From: Littorina saxatilis
Taxonomy: Eukaryota; Mollusca; Gastropoda; Littorinimorpha; Littorinidae
Direction: 5' to 3'
Assembly: GCF_037325665.1 (NCBI RefSeq)
Contig: NC_090261.1
Span: forward strand, 15,085,069-15,149,068
DNA: 64,000 bases
The translations under genes were made by a program, and so were the position numbers. Positions 33,919-44,234 of this stretch are shown piece by piece. Numbering within the stretch: the first letter of the stretch is position 1; every line of letters starts with the position of its first letter. The notes beneath the pieces are model-generated. The model worked only from the letters and a program-made list of their open reading frames with translations. It had not been told where the DNA came from and made no database searches.

Positions 33919-36900
33919 TCAGACATGATGTCTAGCCAAATATCTTTTCAGTTCAGTAATGTACTTGTTAACCTTTCTTTTTCTGACAGCAGAACACAGT
34001 TGCTCGACATTTATGTTAGCGTGAACCTCATTAGCTTCAACTGGACTAGACGGGCCGTTGTAAGGACAAGTCTGCTGATTTTGTATTATCGTGTTTGGCG
34101 GACAATCATGATTGCATATATTATCCCCATCAAGATGTCCACACAGTTCACAGAGAATGTGTCTCGGCCGTAGTGTGACGTAGTGCATTTCAGATATGTG
34201 TCCAAGATGTACATCAAAAAGCGATATGCCACTGGATGCTTCAATAATAAACGGTTCAGAATTATGCACACTCGAAACAACACAGATGCTAATTTGATAC
34301 ACATTTGCTGCGGCTAAAAGGGCTATGTTATCACCCCAAACGCCATCCTCGTTCAAGCTATTGAGGTATGCTTCCCAAGATACATAGTTTGATACAAAAT
34401 CAGGCAAATACACTGTATCCCTGCCTTCCCCTAAAATTGGGTTTTGAGACAAAAATTTCACTATCTCTGTTCTAATTTCTCTGTGGTTTTTTTTTACCCC
34501 GTTCTTTTCCAGTTGTTGTTGTAAAGCAAGAAACATACAGTTACCATTTCCGGAGTTGTCGCTATCTAATTCTAGTCCATGCAGCTGAGCGTTGTCTAGC
34601 AACAATTCGATTCCTGTTCGTTCTGATCTGGTGACTAACTCGACTCTTTCCAGACTTCTTAAGTGATTTAGAACAAATTTGTTTTTCTCTCTTGACGTTT
34701 CAGGAGCAAATCTTTTTTCTCGCTTTTCAAGTTCTTCTTTTGCTGTCAGAGATGTGATTTTGTCCACGCTAACTTTAATTATTTCTCCTTTCCTTACCCC
34801 ACTAATGAGCATGACGATGTACATGTGATGCTGCCTATCTCTAACTAACGCTTGGTGCACCCTGGGTTTTGCCAGCGAAAGGCCACCTCTTTGCACTCTT
34901 TTGTCACGCCCATCACACCGGACAAGAACAATTTCACCTATTTCGTAATTGTTTGGACAGTGTTTCTTTTGGTGTCTTTCAACCATTCTCTTTTGTTGTT
35001 TCGTGTCAGTTTCAGAGGCGAAACAGCGAATATCAGAAACGTCTCGCTTTCTTTTTGCATGTTCGCATTCATTGATTTCCAAAGATATATTTTTGTGAGT
35101 TACTTCATGCACGTTATGGTCTTCCTCAATATCTTCATAAAGACCACCCGCATACGCTCGTGCTATAAAGTTTGATTTTACACCAAAAAGGCATTCATAC
35201 GGCGACATTTGTATTGACTGATGTCGCGCTATGTTGTACGCTTTTGCAATGTGTGGAAGTGCTTCTGTACAGTTTTTGCCTGAAATTGATGTTTGTGTCA
35301 GCAAGCCTTGCACTAGTGACCTAACTTTGTTTTTCCATGTTTTATGCGACCTTTCAATTTTTCCCTGTAACTCTGGGTGATGGGGTCTACTACGAATAAT
35401 GTTGATGTTCCACTCCTTGCAAAGTTTCAAAACCTCTCCGCGAAATTCACTTTCTTGATCACTTTGCAGAATTGCAGGGGGGCCAAATTCAAGATAAATT
35501 TCTTCCACCTTTTTCGCAACTGTGTCTGCTCTTCTGTCTGGAATACTGCGCATCCACAGGAACCTGCTGAAACAGTCTAAAATGGACAAAACATAGCAAC
35601 CCTTTCCTCTCTGTTGAAGGCCTAAGCTCTCAAAGCTCACTAGATCAATCTGGTGCCTTTCCATCACCCGAGTAGCAACAACAGGTCGCAATGGAGCCTT
35701 GTTACTAAAGACAGGGTTTATCTTAAATTGGTGCCTTTCCATCACCCGAGTAGCAACAACAGGTCGCAATGGAGCCTTGTTACTAAAGACGGGGTTTATC
35801 TTAAATTGAGTCTCTGATCTTCTAAGATGTTCCAGAATCCGTAGCTTACTTATACCAAAGTACTTCGTCCTAATCATGTCCCAGAGTTTGTCGGATCCGT
35901 CGCCCAAGGAAAGTACCCTATAAAACGAAATGCAGTCATCAATCTCTCCGGGAGGAAGAAGTATCAAACCATCCCTGGTCAGACGTTCAATGTGTTCTCC
36001 TCTGTACGGGTCTGCTACTCTCTCGCACCGAATGTTGTATCTCTTCACCTGAAAAAATACAAGTAGTCTACGTGATCAATCAGGCATATTTAGTTAAAAA
36101 CGTCAGTTTGCACAGCTAGCTATGAATGCTACACTTAAAATTAAACATCCTATTAGCTGATACATTTTCTAGGTAACAAATAACTATAACAGTGAAGGTA
36201 AAATCTTTTCTATTGTTCTTTACATTCGATCAACACAATGTTCAACTGGAAGGCTGCTTGGTCGCTTCTTCGTAGTCGAACAATTTGGATTTTGTAATAA
36301 CATAATTATCACTTTGCGTTCGGTCAGGCAGAACCGGTCAAAATCAGTCTGCAGTTGGGTTGTTAAACAAAATTAACATCAACATTTACACTTGTTTCTT
36401 TCAAAATAAGTATCATGCACGGAAGAAACCGCGCAAAACAGAAAGACCATTATACCTTTCGGTAGAGCAATCCATCTTGTTTTGTCCTGGCACGGTCAGA
36501 CACTGGCCTCTTCAATATGGCGATGAGAGTTGTGTATGTTTCATCGGTCAGATTAGGTGACCGATTTCGTTTGGCATTCTGTAAATATATCTTCACATTG
36601 TTATTTCAAAAACGACCACCTCGTCTGTATCCGACTTAATCAGGCAATACATAAAATATAAGGTATATAATATCTCACTATTCTTAACATTTACTGAGTA
36701 ATAAGCCGTGCAGCACTAGCAAACTCTTTCAGTTCCTGAACGATACATTAACAACCTAAAAAAGTTTCAAAAAGCAAACATTGTTAAATTTAACTGAGTT
36801 GAAAACAAAAGCCTACTGATGCATGGTGTTCGTGACTGTATTCATTAGAATGACTACGGTACGGCATTTTTCATCAGTCTAGGGGACAAAAAGGAAAAAC

Positions 36901-37089
36901 GGAACTAGATCACTACAATGCAACACATTCAATGAATGATAGTTTGCCACAATTATTGCATATATGTGTATACCGGCTTACATTCTTCTCGTCCTCTTTG
37001 TCTGCTGCAAGTCCTCTTTCGCCACAAAACGCTACAAGCAGGGCACAGATGAAAAATAGCGACACGTGCATTTTGCAGCCGAGCTTCAT
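33919..37089 (-). CDS. Ginger1-like transposase (integrase core plus OTU protease)
   Basis: Three in-phase exons: 37089-36982, 36578-36456 and 36048-33919. The last encodes 709 residues with a GISK helix region, then a DDE core (D135 in RHQIDLVSF, D197 in QSDQESEF, E232 in GKIERSH), the C-terminal part of an integrase, and an OTU-type cysteine-protease domain with GNGNCMF (Cys near 500), WGDNIALLAAA and HYVTLRP (His near 622). A CxxC...CxxxC zinc-like stretch follows. Ginger1 transposases are known to pair a gypsy-like integrase with OTU or Ulp1 proteases. A 78-bp tandem duplication (26 residues, 82-106 region repeated) lies just before D135. The first exon encodes MKLGCKMHVSLFFICALLVA, which looks like a signal peptide. 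The enzyme would cut and join element ends; the protease role is unknown. Confidence 0.82.
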
Positions 37090-37134
37090 GACGCGCGCGT
37101 AAAATGGAAATCCCCGGGAGTTCCCATTGCTTGA

Positions 37135-37145
37135 TTATATAATAA
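37135..37145 (-). promoter_or_regulatory. TATA-like promoter of the Ginger1 gene
   Basis: TTATATAATA lies about 50 bases before the ATG at 37089 on the - strand. The same block with TATATAAAAA is kept in the derivative near 39640. Confidence 0.45.
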
Positions 37146-38034
37146 AAAACGCTCGCGCTGGACCCGAGTACTCTTCAGACTGGCTCGCTCCCCCAGTATG
37201 AAAGTTTTTGTCTTGTGCACGTTTAAGACCAAGTGATTGCTCTGTGTGAATTACAGGCATTCCCTTTGCTATATAAGTACATTGCATGCGAGCCGAGGAT
37301 GTGCGTGGTGACTGGCCTTTCTCTTTTATTTGATCACAGTGAAAAATATACTGCTGACCCTCTTCATAAGAAACATATGTAAACAAAGGAAACCATAAGA
37401 AAAAATACAAATTAATATGATAAGAATCAAAACACAAAATCGCGACCTCTAAACCACCGCAGTCGCGACCGAGGAACCAACGCTTGGTAGAAAATGGGGT
37501 ACACAAAAAATCAAATTATTCAAACACACAACGCGCAAAGCCTGGCAAATCGTCTCGCATGCGAGACGCATGCTTTTTATGAGCTATATTTCTCGTCACT
37601 GTGTGACGCGTTCGGCTGTTCTATCAGCTCAATGGCTGCGTGTTCGCCCCGCCGGTGTGAACTCCTCCTACGGCCAAGTCGTTTTTGTGGTTTATTTCGC
37701 ATTTAGGTCCCAGGTAACATTATGAAGTTTTAATACGATCAATCGGACCTATTATCAAGTTAGTGTATCAACTTTTGAACGAACTGCGCCCAGTAGTTTC
37801 CCAGCAATAAGCTGTTAAGTCGAGACAGACAGACAGACAGACACACAATTAAAGTCTGCTGAGCCCAAGTACTAGCGTACTCGGGGAAAATGAAAATGTA
37901 ACGAAACGCGAAAATGTGGCAGTTTGTCGGTAGGCTTGATATTTATCACTCGTATCATAGGAGTATTTGAAGTGTCTTCCACAAGCAGCGAAAGTGCCGA
38001 AATGGCTATTTTGACCAGACAGTACTGGCCAGCC

Positions 38035-39268
38035 TGTTACAGTATTACCTGGCAAACCAGTACTATCTGGATACATAGCAGTGAACAAGTAAGGACTTCT
38101 CCCTGAACGAAACTTCTTTTGCCTTTGCGAGCAGTTTTAAAGCGTCCCGTACACAGGTCTAACATTGTAGCCGTCGCGAGATGCTCAAGCAATGATGCTA
38201 TAAAGACTCTTTTAGATGCGCACACCCCAAAAAAAAAACCCGTCACGTTGATAGTCGTCGTCGGCTTCTGTGGCGCACCCGCCAACCACCAACCCAGGCG
38301 GGTTATCCAGATCCAGATAAAAAATTTAAAAAAAGTTATGAGCGAAGCTCTCACGGCGAAAACACACACACGCACCGCCCATGTACTGGCTGGTAGCGTG
38401 TAGTCTTTCACCCACACTGACACAGTTGTTAAGTCAATATCGCTATCCGGCTTTTCTTCAGTTTCGGGTTGACTCACTCTCTCTCCACCCCCCTCCATCT
38501 CTCTCTTTCTTTCTCACTCTCTCTTCCTCCCTCTTTATCTCTCTGTCTCTCGCTCGCTCTGTCTCTCTCTTCCTCCCTCTCTCTCTTTATATCTCTCTCT
38601 CTTCCTCCCTCTTTATCTCTGTCTCTCGCTCGCTCTCTCTCTTTATATCTCTCTCTTTTCCTCCTTCTTTCTCTCTCTCTCTGTCTCGCTCGCTCTGTCT
38701 CTCGCTCTCTCTCAGTCTCTCTCTCTCAGTCTCTTATGTGAGCGCGCGTGTCAACTGCAGACATCATGTTTATTTGAAGAAAATGCCGCAATTTCCTGCT
38801 GCATCAAAGCTCAGACACTCATGACAAAAGCACTAAAAGTCTCTCACTTTTAAACTGTCTGTTTAAAATCAGTTTTTTAACAGAAACAAAAAATCCACAT
38901 TGATACAAGAATGGAAAATGGTGAAAAATCTAAGTCAAGCGGATAGGAAACCGGTGATAAATTATGCAAACTATGTAATACGACTGTAATGCAGTTTGAT
39001 GTCAAGTACATCTAACACAAATTAAGTAAACATTTACTGCAAGAACATCTGATACCTGGCAAATGCTTGTCACTTGTGTCTGTAATACGACAATGGCCAG
39101 TAGAAGAAAAATCAACCGGACAGAATTAACAGAACGAAACTAACGAAAAAACAACTATGTAACACGGTCTTTAGTATTGAGCAGGATGCTATTAGTCGGT
39201 CAAGGTTATGAGTCAGAGCCACAGCTCGCCAGTTATTATTATGCTTTCAAGTTTCTCTTTGTGGGATG

Positions 39269-39355
<87 letters not shown>

Positions 39356-39819
39356 TGTTGGGGGTGGGGGCTGGTGGAGGGGGGACAAAAAGGAAAAACG
39401 GAACTAGATCACTACAATGCAACACATTCAATGAATGATAGTTTGCCACAATTGCATATATGTGTATACTGGCTTACATTCTTCTCGTCCTCTTTGTCTG
39501 CCGCAAGTCCTCTCAGTTTCGCCACAAAATGCTACAAGCAGGGCACAGATGAAAAATAGCGACACGTGCATTTTGCAGCCGAACTTCATGACGCGCGCGT
39601 AAAAGGGGAATCCCCGGGAGTTCCCATTGCTTGAGAAAATTATATAAAAATGAAAATGTAACGAAACCCGAAAATGTGGCAGTTTGTCAGTAGGCTTGAT
39701 ATTTATCACTCGTATCATAGGAGTATTTGAAGTGTCTTCCACAAGCAGCGAAAGTGCAGAAATGGCTATTTTGACCCATTTGACCAGATAGTACTGGCCA
39801 ACCAGACAGTACTGTAACA
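38035..39819 (-). mobile_element. internally deleted derivative of the Ginger1 element
   Basis: Starts TGTTACAGTATTACCTGG and ends CCAGACAGTACTGTAACA, an inverted repeat. The left ~1.3 kb matches 29642-30776; it then jumps to sequence matching 36888-37140 and then 37888-38034. About 6 kb of the parent (including the transposase core) and a second ~0.75 kb piece are absent, while the signal-peptide exon and TATA region are kept. It abuts the parent head-to-tail. Confidence 0.85.
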
Positions 39820-39985
39820 AACGTCCGGGGATATCATTCCCAGGAACTCTCATGTCAAATTTCATAAAGATCGGTCCAGTAGTTTGGTCTGAATCGCTCT
39901 ACACACACACACACACAGACACACAGACACCACGACCCTCGTCTCGATTCCCCCTCTATGTTAAAACATTTAGTAAATGTAAATG
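39820..39985 (-). mobile_element. Helentron-associated element, copy G, fragment
   Basis: Only the 5' portion remains (AACGTCCGGGGATATCATTC to the ATTTAG end). It is cut exactly at the Ginger1 derivative's right end; the missing part was not found left of 29642. Confidence 0.7.
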
Positions 39986-39987
39986 TA

Positions 39988-40465
39988 AACAAGAGGCGAA
40001 GCCTTCAAGGCTCACGTAAGAAATAGACAAACAGTAACACAAACTCAATCACTCCGTCACACATACACACCCACACACACAGTAAGCTTAGGTGACGACT
40101 GTGCAAGAAAGAGAGACACTAGATCTAGATCTGTCTGTGTCTGCATGTAGCCTACTTACAGGGACACGACTGCCAAATAGTCTCGGCCCGCTCAAAATAA
40201 CAATGACCGAGACCACACACACCACGCGAGAGAGAAAGACTACAGGGAGGCATGCAGTCATGATGCATTAATTGACGTCAAACACTTTTGACCGTGACGT
40301 AATCTTATGCGAGCTTTATCCATAGTCTTGGATAACCACTCACACATAGACTCGGAAATGTTAAAGTTTCTACCACAGACATACACACACACGCACACAC
40401 ACACGCACAAACGCACAGACAGACAAAGTTACGATCGCATAGGCTACACTTCGTGAGCCAAAAAG
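39988..40465. repeat. dispersed repeat with inverted ends, unclassified
   Basis: AGGCGAAGCCTTCAAGGCTC at the left and a partly inverse GGCTACACTTCGTGAGCC at the right. The interior has CA tracts and TGACGTCA-like words. The family call is tentative. Confidence 0.4.
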
Positions 40466-41206
40466 GAGCAAAAATAAAATTGCTTTCTTTTCTTACGAAC
40501 CGTGAACACATGCGCATGCACGTTATACATAATTGTATGACAGTTGAGAATTGAAATGATGAAAAAAAATTAATAGTTCACTTTAAAACTGTTTATTTGT
40601 ATTGACCATTGTTTTTAACTTCAATCTGCTGAATCTCAATTGTACAGACAATTATTTTAAAATGTCACAAAGAAGAAAAATACATTGAAGTGTACAGATA
40701 ATAAGTAAAATGATGAAACAAGACTCGTGACTGAATACATGTGCCTAATTTGCACAGACATTTTGATTTTGTGTCAGACAACTGACTTAAAGTTTGTACA
40801 AATGTTACAAGCAAATAAAAGAAATATTAAAACCACACTGGCGAGAGGAAAACGTGTGCACTTGCATGGGTTAGAAAGTGACAGTTTCAGTGAGAATTTC
40901 ACAGATTTTAACCCACACTATTGCTGAAAACAGCTGTGTCACCCAGCTGAGTTGAAGCTAGCAAGGTATGCTGTTTCTTCTTCATTATTATTGCACCTTC
41001 TTTGTTATTTTGGATGGTGTGTGTGTTGTGGTATATGTGATGTAATGTGTGTGCCGGATGGTCGGGACTGTTTTTATAAGTTCCTAGCCAGCTTGTTTAC
41101 ATGCTGGTTTGAATATTAGTTCATAACAGATAAACAATTTTTTTTACAAATGAGGGCTTGGAGCAGTCAGCAATGTTATTCACACTAATACAAATGGTCT
41201 GATGGC
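40466..41206. other. intergenic, nothing recognised
   Basis: AT-rich sequence without a convincing exon or repeat. Confidence 0.4.
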
Positions 41207-41244
41207 TGTACCTGGGTTTGACGAATCAGTTTGTTTTGCATTAT

Positions 41245-41639
41245 GCCCCCCGCGGGTTAGGGGGAGTCCCATATTGGTTGGGACCAGAAAGAATTTACCC
41301 GATGCTCCCCAGCATGTCGTAAGAGGCGACTAACGGATTCTGTTTCTCCTTTTACCCTTGTTAAGTGTTTCTTGTATAGAATATAGTCAATTTTTGTGAA
41401 GATTTTAGTCAAGCAGTATGTAAGAAATGTTAAGTCCTTTGTACTGGAAACTTGCATTCTCCCAGTAAGGTAATACATTGTACTACGTTGCAAGCCCCTG
41501 GAGCAAATTTTGATTAGTGCTTTTGTGAACAAGAAACAATTGACAAGTGGCTCTATCCCATCTCCCCCCTTTCCCCGTCGCGATATAACCTTCGTGGTTG
41601 AAAACGACGTTAAACACCAAATAAAGAAAAGAAAGAAAA
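41245..41639 (+). mobile_element. SINE with a 38-bp target duplication
   Basis: Starts GCCCCCCGCGGGTTAGGGGG and ends AACACCAAATAAAGAAAAGA plus an A-rich tail. A perfect 38-bp direct repeat (starting TGTACCTGGGTTTGACG, ending TTGCATTAT) lies at 41207-41244 and 41640-41677. The body shares long blocks with the reverse SINE at 17830. Confidence 0.88.
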
Positions 41640-41677
41640 TGTACCTGGGTTTGACGAATCAGTTTGTTTTGCATTAT

Positions 41678-41992
41678 TCAAGGTGTGTGTGTGTGTGTGT
41701 GTGTCAAATGGGCAAGTGCAGGAAAATCGCTGTGTTGAATATTTCAGGCCTCAGCCTTTTGCTTAGTACACTTCTGCCTACCCTCAAAAAGCCCATAAAT
41801 GAGGCATCTACACAACAGCTCCTGGTTTCCTTCTTGTTTCATTCTATACCTCTCTTGTTAAAAATGTTCATGTCATTGCATTTATTCAACTTGTCATGCA
41901 CACCAAGTATTCAGAGTACTTACATATTGTTTTGAAAGGAATCATGGACAGAATTAGAGCAAAACCAGCTTGGAAAAGCCATTACTACGTGT
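41678..41992. other. unique flank left of the LTR element
   Basis: A short TG tract is followed by a partly open + frame with no family similarity. No gene called. Confidence 0.4.
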
Positions 41993-43540
41993 TGTCACGA
42001 TCGGGTGACAGAGACCAAGAAAGTGTCACTCAGTGGAGTGCCTGTTCTTGGTCGTGTATGATAGAAAGCGCCTGTGCGTGATATTGGGTTACAGCAGAGT
42101 TTGCTGACGGTGCTCAACGAGCACGGATGTTTTGTATCGCACGAGTTTTACAGTGGAGGTTTCTGCTGTCATAGCTAGGGCTGACGGTTTTTCGCTGACA
42201 GCGCACACGGGATTTTCACGGATTGAGTTTCTCGTGTCTTTTTCTGCTTGGGAGGCAGAATTGTGTATAGCTGGACTGGTTTTGTGACAAGGTCAGTCAC
42301 GTGTATTTGGCTAGGTGGTCTGTCAGAGACTCAAGGACGGCACACTTGACACCCAGCGGCAGAAGGGGAAGGATCGTATACACAGTTTCTAGAGTATGAT
42401 GGTTTTTCACCGAGTATTATATTCGGCACTCTAGGGGAACTTCCACGAGTTATTTCTTCTCTCTGCCACGTATTTTGCTGAGGACAAGTCGTCAACTTTC
42501 CTTCGTCGGCGATGGCTTTCGCATAAGGATTCGACAAGGGGTTCTGGACGTTTTTGGTCACTGTTGACGAACAGAGGCTGGTCCAGGGAGGAAGCGGACT
42601 TTGCTTCCATTGAGAGTACAATCATAGGCTTTTGAGGTAATAAATCATTATTTAACGCTGTTGATGAGTCTGTGTTGTGGAATGAAATACTCTCTGTTGT
42701 TCTTTCCAGGTTAGCGCATAATTTACTCTCTGTGACGCTAAAATACTAATCTGTATATGGTTTTTGCAGATAGGGAGAGAAGGACGGAAAATGACTGTTT
42801 TGTTGTTGTAAAAAGTCCGTTTTGTGCAGGCCCACGTGCTCGATGAGATATTTAAAGATGACATGTTTTAAGGTGGTGGGTGAGGGGTAGCTGACATGTT
42901 TAGTGCACCGATGCTTTCTGTTTGCAGCCTTCGTTTCGCTTCGTTTCGTTCGCCTCGCTTCGTTACATTCCTGTAACATCTGCACGGCTGACTCTGGCGG
43001 GAACTGTTGAAGCTGCGCTAACCAGCGGACCGGCTAACCAGCGAACCGGCTAACCAGCGGACCGGCTAACCAGCGAACCGACTAACCAGCATACCGGCTA
43101 AGCAGCAGCAGCAGAGATAAAGCTAAGTGCACCATGTCGTACGCACCCCGTTGACCACCGTTGTCTTTTCGTATCTATGATTTCATTGGAGTAGTGACAA
43201 CGTGGGGTGTGTGACACCTGCACGAACTAGAGCTTTTCGAACAGAACATTCTCATTTAACTATATTTACACGGGTTCAGCGTGTTCCTATAATTTTCTAC
43301 ATACTACTGGCATTTTGTCAGTGAACACTGGTTTTTACGTGTTGAGAACGTAAAAGGAACATATTTTGAGTGAAGGCTCGAGGGAGGTGGAGAGTTTACA
43401 CATAAACAGGCGTTTGCAACTTATACTTTTGTTGACTCTATTTAATTGTATGCCTGCGAGAGTGGATCGTGGTGTGGTTAGTTAATTAGTAGTAATTAAC
43501 CGGTTCATAATCACCTTTAGTGATATATTGAAACGTGACA
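41993..43540 (+). repeat. 5' LTR of the gypsy element
   Basis: TGTCAC start and GTGACA end are inverse. Contains a short tandem run of GCTAACCAGCGRACCG units near 43015-43105. Confidence 0.92.
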
Positions 43541-44234
43541 CATGGGGGCCAAGCCGGGATTTACTCAGTTAATTTCCAACTGATAAAGACCCACCAATTA
43601 AGGATAACTAAGAGCAGATAATCTCGTCAGTGCTCGACTTATTTTCTGCTTGGTGCTACCCTTTTTTGTATAGTTTTGATCATATACCACACCTTAAGCG
43701 ATTCACATCTTGCAGGAAATGTAAATTGTAATTTGTGAGTTATTGTATGCGCTAACTGTGATTATCTCCCTTTCCTTCGTTTGTGAATCTTTGTTGTTGT
43801 ACGTTCAGAGTTTTCCGTTGCAGAGAGCTGAGCGGGGTTAGCGGATTTGTTATTCGTTTTACTCAGTTTTCTCTACATTGTTGTTTCGCATTCTGTAACA
43901 GGTTACATTTCTATAGTCTTGTTTTACTTGGATTTTTCTCCATATTTTGACTTTGTTGGAATTTTGGGGGGGAAGGGTCCGAGGACTTCTGTCCTAACCA
44001 AGGCTGTGGGAAACGCTTTGTTTCACCGCAAAAAGCAGCCGATAAAGTAGGCCACGGCTGTGGGAAACACTTTGTTTCACCGCAAAAAGCAGCCATAAAG
44101 TAGGCTACGCGTTTTGTTCTACACCGTTTGGATTTTTCTTCTGCATTTTCCGGTTGCTGGATTTTTGTATCCACCGCTTTCATCACCGCGTGTTCTAGCT
44201 ATAGCTGCGTTAGACTTACTTTGGTAATAAAGCT

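Larger units (their letters stand above)
29642..38034 (-). mobile_element. Ginger1-like DNA transposon
   Basis: The left end reads TGTTACAGTATTGCCTGG, then CCAGTACTATCTGG. The right side carries the inverse CCAGACAGTACTGG but lacks the last dozen or so bases where the next copy begins. TGT..ACA-type ends and an integrase-like transposase with an OTU domain match the described Ginger1 group. The transposase gene lies on the - strand at its right side. A TTAA-flanked element (30851-32519), a hairpin element (32745-33006) and microsatellites are nested in the left half. No matching 4-bp target duplication was seen around the pair. Confidence 0.8.

Noticed and set aside
33919-36048. Retroviral or Polinton integrase
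   Set aside because: There is no reverse transcriptase, capsid or DNA polymerase nearby. TIR ends and the fused OTU domain fit a Ginger1 cut-and-paste transposon.
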